Origin: Methylobacterium sp. E-066
GTDB taxonomy: Bacteria > Pseudomonadota > Alphaproteobacteria > Rhizobiales > Beijerinckiaceae
NCBI RefSeq assembly: GCF_022829635.1
Contig: NZ_JAKSYO010000203.1
Span: 21,615 to 85,614, forward strand
DNA length: 64,000 nt
Reading direction: 5' to 3'
Part shown: in pieces, positions 34,260 through 44,553 of the stretch
Layout of the letters: every line of letters starts with the position of its first letter
Numbering within the stretch: position 1 is the first letter of the stretch
The notes under the pieces: model-generated
What the model was told of the DNA's origin: nothing
What the model saw: only the letters and a program-made list of their open reading frames with translations
The model's database searches: none
Made by a program: the position numbers and the translations under genes

Positions 34260-35983
34260 CACGCCCGCTCCCGCTGTTGATCCGCCGGCTGCGCCGCCAC
34301 CGGGCGCAGCACCCGCTTGAGCACGTCCTCCTTCGGGCCGAACGCCTGGACCCGGCCCTCGGCCATCACCAGGATGAGGTCGACCGCCGCCAGCGCGCTC
34401 GGGCGGTGGGCGACCACCACGCACACCCCGCCGCGCAGCCGCACCCCGTGGATTGCCCGGGTCAGCGCCGCCTCGCCCTCGGCGTCGAGGTTGGCGTTGG
34501 GCTCATCCAGCACCACCAGGAACGGCTCGCCGTACAGCGCCCGCGCCAGCCCGACCCGCTGGCGCTGCCCGGCCGAGAGCCCGGCCCCGCCCTCGCCCAG
34601 CGGCGTGTCGTAGCCCTGCGGCAGACGCAGGATCAGCTCGTGCGTGCCCGCGGCCTCCGCCGCCGCCACGATCGCTTTAGGCTCGGCGGCGTCGTCGAAC
34701 CGGGCGATGTTCTGCGCGATCGTGCCGGCAAACAGCTCGGCCTCCTGCGGCAGGTAGCCGATATGCGGGCCGAGCCCCTCCGCCGACCACTGTTCCAGCG
34801 CCGCCCCGTCTAGACGGACCCGGCCGCGCGCCGGCGTCCACACCCGCACCAGCGCCCGCACCAGGCTCGACTTGCCCGACGCCGACGCCCCGATCACCCC
34901 GAGCGCCTGACCGGCCGCGAGCTTGAAGCTCGCATCCTGCACCACCGCGCGCTGCGTGCCCGGCGGGATCAGGCTCACCGCCTCGACCGACAGGCTCGCG
35001 CGCGGCGCCGGCAGCGCCAGCGGCTCGGAGATCGTCGGCATGCGATCGAGCGCGAGCGACAGCCGCGCCCAGCTCTGGCGCGCCCCGACGAAGCTCCGCC
35101 AGTTGGCGATCGCGAGTTCGGCCGGCGCCAGCGCCCGCGCCACCAGGATCGAGGCGGCGATGATGATTCCGCTCGAGGCCTGGTTGTTGATCACCAGCCA
35201 GGCGCCGAGCGCGAGTACCCCGGATTGCAGCGCCATGCGGCAGGCCTTCGACGCAGCACTGAGCCCGCCGGCGACGTCGGCGCTGCGCTGCTGGGCGTCG
35301 GTGCAGTCGTCGTGCGCCGCCTGCCAGCGCCGGCACAGCGCCCACTCCAGGCCCATCGCGGCGATGACCTCGGCGTTGCGCCGGCTCGCCTCGGCCACCG
35401 CCTGGCGCCGCCCGGCATGCGCGGAGGCCGCCCGGGTCGGCCCGCGCGTGGCCAGGTCGGTCAGGAAAGTCAGGCCGGCCAGGAGCACGGCGCCGCCGAC
35501 CGCGACCGCGCCGATCAGAGGGTGGAACAGGAAGCACAGCGCCACGTAGGCCGGCAGCCACGGCAGGTCGAACAGCGCGCCCGGTCCGGAGCCGCTGAGG
35601 AAGGCGCGGATCTGGTCGAGGTCGCGCAGCGGCTGGGCGGCATCCTCGGGCCGGGCCCCGCGCAGCGGCGCGCGCACGCTCAACGAGAACACCCGCGCGC
35701 CGACGTCGGCGTTGAGCGCGGCGCCGATCCGGGCGAGGATGCGCGAGCGCAGGGCCTCGAGGCTGGCTTGCGCGGTGAACAGGATCAGCGCGAGCACGCA
35801 CAGGCCGACCAGGGTCGGGATCGAGCGGCTTGGGATGACCCGGTCGTAGATCTCGAGCATGAAGAATGAGCCGGTGAGGGTGAGCAGGTTGACCAGCCCG
35901 CTCATCCCGGCCACCGCCACGAATGCGCGCGTGCTACGCCGCAAGGCGCCGGGCAGTTCACCCGTGTGTTGACCCGGTCTCAT
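34259..35983 (-). CDS. Type I secretion ABC transporter, permease/ATPase (PrtD/PrsD family)
   Basis: 574 residues. A membrane domain with about six helices (30-290) begins SGLVNLLTLTGSFFMLEIYD. The nucleotide-binding domain follows: Walker A GASASGKSS near 365, Q-loop YLPQEAELFAGT, signature LSAGQRQRVGLARAL near 470, Walker B FLVVLDEPNANLD. ATG 35983 follows GGGAGAGG, and upstream in-frame residues are discarded. It drives export of unfolded proteins with C-terminal signals; the neighbouring GH16 glycanase is the obvious client. No TolC gene is present, as is usual for PrsDE loci. Confidence 0.93.
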   Translation of the reverse strand: MRPGQHTGELPGALRRSTRAFVAVAGMSGLVNLLTLTGSFFMLEIYDRVIPSRSIPTLVGLCVLALILFTAQASLEALRSRILARIGAALNADVGARVFSLSVRAPLRGARPEDAAQPLRDLDQIRAFLSGSGPGALFDLPWLPAYVALCFLFHPLIGAVAVGGAVLLAGLTFLTDLATRGPTRAASAHAGRRQAVAEASRRNAEVIAAMGLEWALCRRWQAAHDDCTDAQQRSADVAGGLSAASKACRMALQSGVLALGAWLVINNQASSGIIIAASILVARALAPAELAIANWRSFVGARQSWARLSLALDRMPTISEPLALPAPRASLSVEAVSLIPPGTQRAVVQDASFKLAAGQALGVIGASASGKSSLVRALVRVWTPARGRVRLDGAALEQWSAEGLGPHIGYLPQEAELFAGTIAQNIARFDDAAEPKAIVAAAEAAGTHELILRLPQGYDTPLGEGGAGLSAGQRQRVGLARALYGEPFLVVLDEPNANLDAEGEAALTRAIHGVRLRGGVCVVVAHRPSALAAVDLILVMAEGRVQAFGPKEDVLKRVLRPVAAQPADQQRERA

Positions 35984-36224
35984 GACCTCTCCCTCGAAGC
36001 GCAAAGCTTCGACACGCCAATGCACGCCATACTTGATCAAACTTTGTAGGGCAGATGGTTAATGAATTATTGCCGGCGCATCGGGGTCTTTTAGGTTGGA
36101 TTGCGAAGGCTCAACAGTTTGCAAGGGCGATTCGCCTGAGCGTGATTTAATTTCCGGGTTCCCCGCTCTTTAGGTGATCGAGCGCCGCGGCGAGGCACAG
36201 GACGCCGCAGAAGCTGGCTGCGGT

Positions 36225-36926
36225 TTAATCGGAGTACGTGGCCAGCGCTCGCCACTCATTGAACCGTGCCCAGACGCGCTCGACGATGTTGCGGTTGGTG
36301 TAGATCCAGTTCGGGCAGTGCGCGGCAGCCTCGTTGCGCTTGGACGAGATAACGAGTTCTGCTGCAGCCTTTTGAGTTGGCTGCCCGAAGCGATGGCTGG
36401 CGTAGCCCCGATCAGCCACAACCCTTGGGGAATGCGCGGTAAGTGGTCAAGCAGGGGCCGCGCGTGAGGCAGTTCATGGTCTGTCCCGGTGCGATCCGAA
36501 AGGCGGTCGTGCTGTCTTTGCCGTTGTCGATCACGCGAGCCTTGGTTCCATAGCGGCCACGTGATCGGCCGAAAGCTTCACGATCGTCTTGTTCGGCTAC
36601 AGATCGCCGCTTCTCGTAGCCTCAGCCGCCTTCTGATGCGCACGCATGTTGGTGCCGTCGAGGAACACCATGCCCAGCTGTACGCCGGGCTCCACACGTG
36701 CACCTGAGCAAGCAGACGCTCCCCCGCCCTATCGCGCGACCATCGAATGAAGATCTGCGCCGCCTGCCACTACGGCAAGAGGTCTTGCGGGATCGCGCGC
36801 CACTTGGCGCCGTTCTTATGTCGCCACAGACTGGCCGAGAGCGTGCGCCGCAGATCCCGCGGCGGCGTCTTCGCCGCCAACCGCAACCAGCGGCGTGAGA
36901 ACAGCCCACTTCGTGTCGCTCAGCAT
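36225..36926 (-). pseudogene. IS5-family transposase, decayed
   Basis: Read leftwards from 36926 the pieces are MLSDTKWAVLTPLV in one frame, KTPPRDLRRTLSASLWRHKN and GAKWRAIPQDL in another, VFLDGTNMRAHQKA (the first catalytic Asp region), and finally VADRGYASHRFGQPTQKAA to NIVERVWARFNEWRALATYSD. Several frameshifts and internal stops separate them, so no functional protein is made. The order and motifs match IS5 transposases. Terminal repeats were not located. It sits between the type I secretion operon and the small Cys-rich protein. Confidence 0.8.
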
Positions 36927-36945
36927 CGTCCTTCATGTAATTGAA

Positions 36946-37391
36946 GGCGAAGACTCATGCTCTGCAAGGAAGTCGAGGCTACGGTGGACCCTGGAGTGAC
37001 TAGACCTCACTACTTTTGATTGTCTCAACGTAGGCTTCCTCGGCACGCATCGCTGCCTGTCGCCGCATCGCTAGTTTCGGCATTCGGCTCTGGCAGCGAC
37101 GGCAGCAACTCGTCGTTGCTGTCCAGCTCTTCTACGCGCTCTGTTCCGCCCATCCATACCTTCCGTCAGTCCGACGCGGCCAGTTCGGGCAAACAATGAT
37201 AAGCCGACCGGCCTCGTTCCCTGGGGCCGCCTCTTCTGCTACTTCGAAGACACGTCAGACCTTGGGGTGCCTCGGGCTACGAGCTATAGTCACATGCACG
37301 CTGCTGTTCGTAGCATCACCCGCGCGGTTCGCCAGTGTGCGTCTTTTGGAGAACACTCGCATCAAATCGAAAGCAGTCCATTTCCGCCAGA
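36946..37391. other. Intergenic region downstream of the IS5 relic
   Basis: 446 bp with no supported gene. Frames at 37196-37566 are antisense shadows of the Cys-rich protein or lack ribosome sites. The outer end of the IS5 element may lie here, but its repeat is not recognisable. Confidence 0.45.
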
Positions 37392-37784
37392 TTACCGCTC
37401 ACTTCCGCTGGGGGCACTTGATCCTCCGCTGCCGCTGCCCCCACTTAAGCCTGACCCAACGCTACCTGAGAGCTGGCTCGGCGAACCGAGTTGTGTCCCG
37501 TTCGGGTTGGTGTCCAGGCTCAGCTCTGGCGAAATGAGACCACCAGGTGCTGGGTTGAATGGCTGAATTGGTTCCAGGGCTGGCTTGCCGCCCGCTAACG
37601 GGATGATCACTCTATCAGTCCGAACTTGGGTCTCACATAACCCCTGGCAGATCGGCACCATCAGATCGGTCGGCTGACAGATCGGCTTCATCACACCTTG
37701 GACGCACGTACATCGGCATAAAGCGGATGCGGGCATCGGTTGAAGCAGCAGCGAGGCGGCGACGGCGGCCATCAGTGAGCGCAT
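37392..37784 (-). CDS. Small exported Cys-rich protein
   Basis: 130 residues. ATG 37784 opens the signal peptide MRSLMAAVAASLLLQPMPAS, cleaved before LCRCTC. Five cysteines follow within about 30 residues (CRCTC, then C in MKPICQ, PICQGLC), enough for disulfides. The rest is Pro/Gly/Ser-rich with a low-complexity GSGSGGSSAPSG tail. I recall similar short CxC proteins from other Rhizobiales but no defined function. The longer frame upstream is not used because it lacks a leader. Confidence 0.65.
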   Translation of the reverse strand: MRSLMAAVAASLLLQPMPASALCRCTCVQGVMKPICQPTDLMVPICQGLCETQVRTDRVIIPLAGGKPALEPIQPFNPAPGGLISPELSLDTNPNGTQLGSPSQLSGSVGSGLSGGSGSGGSSAPSGSER

Positions 37785-38640
37785 GACGAACAATCCAATT
37801 TCCCACCGAGGGCGATCGAGGCTGATACCATGTCGGGTGTGAGGAGCGGAACAGCACCCTGTTATCCGTGGCCTTTTAGCAGCATTGTTGCGGTCGCTAT
37901 GCTCGGACGGCTTCATAACCGCCTCTACCCATCCTGCATTCCGATCCCTGTTGCGTATCGGCTCCCGCAGGTTAGCTTTGCCACCTCCACTGCCGGCCCG
38001 TGAACGGAACGGGCGGCGGAGCCAACTCCATTTCCTTAGCTCGGAAGGGTTAAGGCCCCATAATGTAGTCCTACGCTTTGCACAAAAGGTGCGCTCGCAT
38101 ATCAAGTAGCGATCAGCGCATAGACTCTTGGCGGTCAAGCTGAAAATGCCTAATCCCAATTGATTTACTGTTGGGCAAGATCCGCGCAATACCGACTGAA
38201 TTTCGTATTGATCGCTGGCTTAAGCTTAAATATCGCCGTTGCAACGGTATTTCCCGGCGGGCTAGTCGAATATGCTCGTCTATGCCACGAGGCACCTGTT
38301 GCTCTTGCTCGGAGAGTTATGATAAGACGGTTTGAAGTTCAATCCCCCATCGCGCCTTTTTTTAACACGGAAGATATGTCGGGATGCCTAGAGCGGCCAC
38401 TGGCACTACTGTATTCAGCAACTGCAGGCAGCGACCCGTCCTATCATTTATCCATTTCACTTATGTAGTAGGCTCAGACCATGGATCATCGGTGCCTGAT
38501 CCCCATCGATTTAGGCATGGGTAATTGCATATTTGCTTTTAGAGCCGGTACTATAAATTATAATCGAAATAATTTTGGTCAAATGCAAAAGTATAAATTA
38601 TTTTAGTGCGTTCATGCTTCTATTAGATTTTGGGGTCCAC
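37785..38640. other. Intergenic region, 856 bp
   Basis: Between two minus-strand genes. Base composition becomes AT-rich towards 38500-38640. Frames such as 38160-38468 have no ribosome site or family resemblance. No RNA gene was recognised. Confidence 0.45.
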
Positions 38641-39819
38641 TTATTTTGTGTATGTGTAGGCGGTTGCTAGGGAAGAGACCGGTCCGGTGACGCCGCTGAA
38701 AGCGGTCAGCACCTTCTGAACCTCGGTGAACGGTGCGTTCGAGACGTAGACGAGATCGCGGTTGCGCATGCGGAACGTCTGGGTGGTGAACAGGCTGTTG
38801 GGGTCGCGCATGTTGATCCGGTACACCACCGGCACCAGCGGCGTGCCGGTCAGCTTGGTGTTCGGGTTCAGGCGCCGGACCACGCTGGCCGGCTCGAACC
38901 GGAAGATGAACGTCCCGGCCGGGTCGGCGGCGAAGTCGGACAGGCCGCGCGCCTTGGCCAGCGCCTGGGCCAGGGTGATGCCGTCGGCCTGGAACGGCAG
39001 CTCGGTCGCCTGGCCGAGCGCGCCCACCGCCAGGAAGGTCTGCGGGTCGCGCACCAGGGTGAGCACGTCGTTGGGCCGCAGGTAGATGTTCTCCTTCGGG
39101 TTCGACACCACCGTGGTCAGCGGCACCGTGGCGGTGAGCGGCCCGCGCGACAGGCGCACGAAGGTCTCGGACACCGGCGAGCGGTTACCGCCGGCGGCGG
39201 CGATGACGTCGAGGATGCGGTCGCCGTGGCCCGAGAGCGGCAGGCGGGCGCCGGCCGCGCCCTCGCCGGTGACGGTGACCGCCTGCGAGATCGGCCGGGT
39301 GACCGAGACCAGCACCTGCGGCTGGATGGCCTTGCCGGCGAGTTCGTTCTCGATCAGGCCCTGGACGTCCTGGGGCCGGCGTCCGGCGACCTTGATGCGC
39401 CCGGCATAGGGCACCGAGATCGCGCCGTCGCGGCCGACAGGCTGCTCGGGGATGAGGGCGGATTTGGAACCTGCGGAGAAGCGGTCGGCGACGAGCGGCC
39501 CGGAGAACAGGCCGCCGGAGCCGGCTTCCCAGACCGAGACCGAGACCATGTCGCCGATGCCGATCACCGGCTCGGTGGAGGGGCGGTGGTCGCCGAAGGA
39601 GGCGAGCAGGCTGTCGAGCGGGCGTCCGCGCAGGGCCTCGACCACGGCCGGGGTGACGTCGATGATCTCGTAGCGGGCGAGCACGCCCCCGTCGGCCGTC
39701 GCGACTTCCGCGCCCGCCTCGATCGCGCTCGCCGTCGGTCCCGCGGCCGGTAAGGCTGTACAGCTTACCAGGAAGCAGGTTGCCACGGCGGCAAGCGGAG
39801 AGAGAGAATTCGGACGCAT
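38641..39819 (-). CDS. Polysaccharide export outer-membrane lipoprotein (Wza/OPX family)
   Basis: 392 residues. The leader ends in the lipobox LVSC near residue 20. The Poly_export domain follows: YEIIDVTPAVVEAL, GIGDMVSVSVWEAG, GAISVPYAGRIKVAGRRPQDV. Two SLBB-like domains come next (AVTVTGEGAAGARLPLSG and FLAVGALGQATELPF). The C-terminal RMRNRDLVYVSNAPFTEVQ precedes the outer-membrane helix region. It forms the outer-membrane channel for capsule or exopolysaccharide. No Wzc-type partner is adjacent. Possible users in the window are the ABC-2 permease system or a Wzy-type system elsewhere. Confidence 0.9.
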   Translation of the reverse strand: MRPNSLSPLAAVATCFLVSCTALPAAGPTASAIEAGAEVATADGGVLARYEIIDVTPAVVEALRGRPLDSLLASFGDHRPSTEPVIGIGDMVSVSVWEAGSGGLFSGPLVADRFSAGSKSALIPEQPVGRDGAISVPYAGRIKVAGRRPQDVQGLIENELAGKAIQPQVLVSVTRPISQAVTVTGEGAAGARLPLSGHGDRILDVIAAAGGNRSPVSETFVRLSRGPLTATVPLTTVVSNPKENIYLRPNDVLTLVRDPQTFLAVGALGQATELPFQADGITLAQALAKARGLSDFAADPAGTFIFRFEPASVVRRLNPNTKLTGTPLVPVVYRINMRDPNSLFTTQTFRMRNRDLVYVSNAPFTEVQKVLTAFSGVTGPVSSLATAYTYTK

Positions 39820-40105
39820 TCCTATTTGACTCGATGCAACGCTAGGTAACCCCTACCTCATGTGCGCTTAACCGTCCGTCGCAGCGGGGCCACATTCGAG
39901 GCGCGAGATCTAGGCGCGCGGATACCCCGGCATAAGCCGACAGATCCATCGCTGCGTCGATGGACTTCGGACGAAACCGACCCGGTCAGGCCGCAAGCCC
40001 TAGCATAAGACGCCTGCCAAGCCGGAGCGGCCTGCGGCGGGAAGCCCACTGCCGACCGCGCGACAGCTCGCGTGGCTCCTCGTTTAGCCGATCACGGCTT
40101 TGGAT

Positions 40106-40261
40106 GTGACGGACGCCGCTGTGGTGACGTACTTCGAGCAAGATGAAACCGGCAAGGCGGTTGCCGCTCTGGTGCGCGGCTTCACCGCCCTCGTGCGCGC
40201 CTACGGTGTGATCGAGATGGCGAACGAGGTGCGGGATGGCGCCGCGGATCTCGACCTTTAG
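40106..40261 (+). CDS. Possible 51-residue protein
   Basis: GTG-started frame (VTDAAVVTYFEQDETGKAVA, then a helical part FTALVRAYGVIEM) ending TAG. It is open from 40088. It looks like an amphipathic small protein but has no ribosome site or known family. The 336 bp after it (40262-40597) hold no recognisable gene. Confidence 0.33.
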   Translation: MTDAAVVTYFEQDETGKAVAALVRGFTALVRAYGVIEMANEVRDGAADLDL

Positions 40262-40597
40262 ATCACGGATGCCAGGGCTTGCCGCGATCCTGCTCTCGCC
40301 ACCTCTGTTTCAGGACTGAACGGTGACGCTGCCGGGTTTAGGGCGGCCCTGACCGAGCCCTGGAGCAGTGGCCAAGCCGTAGGTCCGCTCAAGCTGATCC
40401 AAGCGCCAAAGCTACGGGCGAGCGGGTCTCGATCCCCTCCAACGCCGTATAGTCCTCGCCACCTGATCCACGCAAAGAGAGCAGGAGCCACAAAACCGGA
40501 GCTATTACAAACCTCGGCTGCGCGCCACACCGTCGACGCCCCTGCACACTGGCCACCCTGCACGGCAGTAACTCGACCTTCTAATCAATCTGGCAAT

Positions 40598-41884
40598 TCA
40601 CCAGTTGCTGCCGACGACCTTGTGCGAACCCGTGCCGCGATCGTCAACGGAACCGCCGCCGACCGCATCGATACCCGCGATGGTGTAGTAGTCCGAGGCG
40701 CCCGGCATCACGCGCACGGCATAAGCCTGAAACGGCTTGCTGCCGAAGAGCGCCCGGAACTCACCGCCGTTCACGGAGAAGTGCGACAGCCCCGGTCCAA
40801 ACACGATGCCGGAGTTGCGCCCGGCGACGCCGCCGCCGTCCGGGTTGCTGTTGTCGACGACGGTGGGTGCGACGATGCGGATGCCGTCGCCGCAGGTGAA
40901 CGTCATACCGTCGAGTGTGTTCGCGATGGCGCGGTGCGCGTTGAGCGTCACTGCCTGGATTGCACCGCCCTTGTTGCATTGGCTGCCGACGCCGGCCTGC
41001 TTGTTGGCCGAAGTCCATGAGTTTGCGGCGGAGAAGCCGTAGATGACGCCGCTGCCCGTTGGGTTGAGGAATAGCCCGAAGCCCGTGCCGGTGTCGCCCA
41101 GCGCGGTGTTCGAGACGAAGGTCCACTTCACCGACTGGCCGTCGCTGGGCTGCACACAGGTGCCGTGACCGGAGGCGGTAATGTCGCTATCCGAGATCCA
41201 GGTCCCGCCGGACTGGGTCAGCCGCACGCCGCACCGCGCCTGTGGACCGCCCCCGGATGTGGTGATGAGGCCCCGCAGGAAGGTGTCCGCCCCCCCCGCC
41301 ACGGCGAAGTGATAAAGCGAAGCCCCGTCCGAACGTCCCCGCTCCAGCGTGACGTTGAGCGTGTTATGGCCGCCGACCTCGACCCCAACGTAGGCGCCAG
41401 AAAACAGAAAATCGGACACCCGGCAGTTCTGGCAGTTTTCGAATAGAACGAAGTGGCCACCCGTCTGGCGCGCGCCGCCAGCGCCGTAGATGGAAAGCCG
41501 CTCGATCGTTACGTTGGCGACGATGCTCGGATCGGCCGCCCGAAACACCTCCACGGCCGGTCCTGAGGCATACACCGCCGTCGCGTTGGCGCCCGCGCCC
41601 AATACGCCGATGTTGCTCGGGATGGTCACGTCGCCGAGGCGGATCGAGCCGCCGGGGATCACGACCTGACCGCCGGCACCCGAGGCCTGTGCCGCCTTGA
41701 TCGCCGCCTGCACGGCAGCGGTGTCATCGGTCTTGCCGTCCATCTTGGCACCGAAGCAGGTCACGTCCACCGGCTTGCCGACCGGCGCCGGGCCGAGCGG
41801 GCAGGCCGGGCTCTGCTTGCCCGGGTCGAAGGCGAGGGCGGGTGGGGCCAGCAGCAGAGCGAGGACTGCGACGGCGATGCGCAT
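40598..41884 (-). CDS. Exported right-handed beta-helix protein (pectate-lyase-like fold)
   Basis: 428 residues from ATG 41884, opening MRIAVAVLALLLAPPALA, a clear signal peptide. The mature part begins with DVTCFGAKMDGKTDDTAAVQ, the N-terminal motif of pectate_lyase_3 / polysaccharide depolymerase-like beta-helices. A long run of parallel-helix rungs follows (VTIERLSIYGAGG, NCRVSDFLFSG, GTWISDSDITASG). Such proteins cleave or bind acidic polysaccharides. No catalytic residues can be assigned from sequence alone. It lies in the polysaccharide region near the export lipoprotein. Confidence 0.82.
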   Translation of the reverse strand: MRIAVAVLALLLAPPALAFDPGKQSPACPLGPAPVGKPVDVTCFGAKMDGKTDDTAAVQAAIKAAQASGAGGQVVIPGGSIRLGDVTIPSNIGVLGAGANATAVYASGPAVEVFRAADPSIVANVTIERLSIYGAGGARQTGGHFVLFENCQNCRVSDFLFSGAYVGVEVGGHNTLNVTLERGRSDGASLYHFAVAGGADTFLRGLITTSGGGPQARCGVRLTQSGGTWISDSDITASGHGTCVQPSDGQSVKWTFVSNTALGDTGTGFGLFLNPTGSGVIYGFSAANSWTSANKQAGVGSQCNKGGAIQAVTLNAHRAIANTLDGMTFTCGDGIRIVAPTVVDNSNPDGGGVAGRNSGIVFGPGLSHFSVNGGEFRALFGSKPFQAYAVRVMPGASDYYTIAGIDAVGGGSVDDRGTGSHKVVGSNW

Positions 41885-41984
41885 TGATGAAAGCCTTTCC
41901 GTGCGGAATCCGGTGCAGCTTCGCCGTACCACCGGTTCGGCCACTCACTTAAGCGACCGTAAAGAGGATCTGTGTCCCTCGCCT

Positions 41985-42143
41985 AATTAAACGATCTGCG
42001 GCGTCGCCGGAGATCGCATCGGTGCCGGTCGGACGTGAACGCTACTTCGGCACGGTGGTCGGGCTGATGCCGTAGCATTTAGCGGCGGCTTATAAGCTCT
42101 CTTGACGAACTTGGATTGCCCGACGGACCGTCTTGTATCTTGA
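41985..42143 (-). pseudogene. IS481-type transposase N-terminal relic
   Basis: Leftward translation from 42132 reads TVRRAIQVRQESL, stop, AAAKCYGISPTTVPK, stop, RSRPTGTDAISGD. This is the helix-turn-helix start of IS481-type transposases with two nonsense codons and no catalytic part. Only about 160 bp survive. It is immediately upstream of the IS110 relic. Confidence 0.65.
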
Positions 42144-42305
42144 AGTTACCTTCTGGCGCGACGCCAGCGAGGCTACACGGTGAGGGTCAGCCCACGTCCG
42201 TCTGGCGCTCTTAAGCCCGCGACAGAGCAAGGTGCGGCCCTCACCGCCACAGTCCCGAACCCGGACAGCCGCTCGGGCCCGAGCCCGCATTTGCACGGTA
42301 GGGTC

Positions 42306-43253
42306 ATGGACGAACGACCCACCATCTTCGTTGGCATCGACGCGTCCAAGGACCGTCTCGACGTTCATCTCAGGCCGTTGGACGAGGCCTTCCACGTCCC
42401 GCGGGACGCAAAGGGGCTTGAAGCCCTCACGCGCCGCTTCGGCAACCTCCCGGTTGCCTTCGTCGTCCTGGAGGCCACTAGCGGCTTCGAGGCGACGGTC
42501 GCTGCAGCGCTCGCGGCGGCCGGACTGCCGCTATGCATTGTCGATCCACGCCAGATCCGCGACTTCGCCCGAGCCATGGGCCGGCTGGCGAAGACCGACA
42601 CGCTCGACGCTGAGGTGATCGCCCTCTTCGCTGAACGCATCAGACCACCGGCCAGGCCTCTGCCGAAACCGGAGAGAAGCCACTTCGCCGAGCTCGTGAG
42701 TCGGCGCCGCCAGATCATCGGGATGATCGGCATGGAGACGAACCGCCGCGATCAAGCGGTGGACAAGCAGCTGACCCGACGGCTTAGCCGCCACATCGCC
42801 TTCCGGGAGAAGGAGCTCGCAGAGCTCGACGGGGATATCGGCCAAACCATCAAGGCTTCTCCCGTTTGGTGCGAGACTGAGGCGTTGCTCAAGTCCGTTC
42901 CCGGGGTCGGCGACGTCACCGCGCGCACGCTTCCGGATCAGCTGCCTGAACTCGGCACCATCGGACACCACCAGCTCGCAGCTCTCGTCGGCATCGCGCC
43001 GATCAACCGCGATTCTGGCCTGATGCGGGGCCGGTGATCTATCGCGGGTGGGCGAACATCTGTGCGGGGCGTGCTGTACATGGCTGCGCTGACCGCGATC
43101 CGGCGAGGCTATCCGTTCCGGCCCTTCTACGAGCGGCTCACTGAGCGTGGCCGGCCGAGGATGGTCGCACTCGTCGCGGTGATGCGAAAGCTCCTGGTGA
43201 CGCTCAACTCCATCGTCCGCGACCGTATGCCCTGGCGGCCCCTCACGGCTTGA
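42306..43253 (+). pseudogene. IS110-family transposase, frameshifted
   Basis: From ATG 42306: FVGIDASKDRLDVHLRP, VLEATSGFEATVAAAL, KTDTLDAEVIALFAERI (DEDD domain), then the C-terminal LLKSVPGVGDVTARTL and LAALVGIAPINRDSG. The frame closes at 43037 (MRGR stop). It continues in another register from 43062 as VLYMAALTAIRRGYPF and FYERL to the natural end. A short deletion near 43034, where homologues have a longer R-R-V-I-Y-G-G-R stretch, explains the shift. IS110 elements lack inverted repeats, so the ends are not marked. Confidence 0.85.
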
Positions 43254-43613
43254 CCTTCAACACAGCCGCTCAGTCGTGGTGGCGCAGCTGTAGAGAACCT
43301 GCCCCATAGCGCGTCCCTCCATGCGGTATCAATCGTAACACCACACTGCGGGACAGAACATCTAGCTCCTTTTCGCCTTAACCCGTCTTCGGAAGACATG
43401 GCGGCAACGCTGTTTGATGAAAGTCCCTGCTCAGATGATTGCAAATTAAAAAAATCCGAAATAGGCTGAACCGAGTGCTGCAGAGGCGAAAAAAAACCGC
43501 GCTGAAGGGAACGTCAAAATCGTTTGCGAAATATCGAGCAACATTTGTGTCATCGTGCAACCTTAAAGTACCCTGTATGACACTGTTGTCGCCCTGATAT
43601 TGAGTGAATTTAG
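43254..43613. other. Intergenic region between IS110 relic and SGNH gene
   Basis: 360 bp, AT-rich from about 43430, with no supported gene. It probably holds the promoter of the SGNH hydrolase. Confidence 0.45.
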
Positions 43614-44387
43614 ATGAATTTTCTTGCCATTTTCGGAAGCCGTTTGGAATTTTTGTTCGATCGCATTATCGGGGAGCCGTCTGCTGGGTGGGTGCGCACT
43701 GCCTTTGGGAAACCTGGCGCCGTCATTGAGCAAGAGCCGACGGTTATGGAACAGGCTAGGATCCCGCACACGACGATCCCGGCGCCCCCGCACAATGATG
43801 ATGCCGAGGGGTATCACCATCGGCAGATGGAAGAGGTATCCGCGATCGGTGTCCTGGATATCCTCCTCGTCGGCGACTCCATCGCGCAGCAATGGCCCCT
43901 CGCAGCCTGGCGTCCGTGGACCGTGTTCAGCCTCGGGGTTGGCGGCGACCTAACGCAGCATGTGCTGTGGCGCCTCGACCAGATAGTCTGGGGCACTTGC
44001 CGGCCAATGCGCATCCTCATCGTGGCCGGGACAAACAATCTGCTGTTCGGTGAAAGACACACCGACGTCGCTGATGGCATTGAGGCGATCGCCGCGCGGC
44101 TCGATGCCGCCCATCCAACCGCAGAGGTGTTCGTCCTCCTCCCGCCACCACTTGGGCTCGACCTTCAGCGCGCAGCTACAGAAAGACAGGCGTTGAAGGC
44201 CCTTCTGACCTTATGGTTTGGCCCCCGACTGATCGATGCGGACGCAGCGATGGTTGCCGATGGACTGTCGCCGAACCCAAATTACCATCTGGATTTCGTG
44301 CATTTAACGGACTGCGGATACAAAGAGCTTACCAGGGCGGTTCTAAGCGCTTGTGATCAGACGCATCGCGCTTCCAATGGTAGCTGA
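43614..44387 (+). CDS. SGNH/GDSL hydrolase (platelet-activating-factor acetylhydrolase-like)
   Basis: 257 residues. All four SGNH blocks are visible: ILLVGDSIAQQW (Ser) near residue 83, FSLGVGGDLTQHVLW (Gly) near 103, ILIVAGTNNLLFGE (Asn) near 133, and the terminal DFVHLTDCGYKEL (Asp/His) near 227. The first 60 residues have no signal peptide and may be a linker. ATG 43614 has a weak ribosome site, and ATG 43746 (MEQARIP) is an alternative. It probably removes or transfers acetyl groups on surface polysaccharide. Confidence 0.82.
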   Translation: MNFLAIFGSRLEFLFDRIIGEPSAGWVRTAFGKPGAVIEQEPTVMEQARIPHTTIPAPPHNDDAEGYHHRQMEEVSAIGVLDILLVGDSIAQQWPLAAWRPWTVFSLGVGGDLTQHVLWRLDQIVWGTCRPMRILIVAGTNNLLFGERHTDVADGIEAIAARLDAAHPTAEVFVLLPPPLGLDLQRAATERQALKALLTLWFGPRLIDADAAMVADGLSPNPNYHLDFVHLTDCGYKELTRAVLSACDQTHRASNGS

Positions 44388-44553
44388 TCTGCCAATCCGG
44401 CGACACCCGGTTGAGCGTCGTCAGCCGACATGGATCCGGGCGATGGTGGGCGGACTTTGATCGCTGAACTCGGGCCGGAGACTGGTCAGCTTAGGCTTGC
44501 TACGTGGCGCCGAATGATGGATCGAGCACGTGTCTCATGCTTGTGGATCCATC

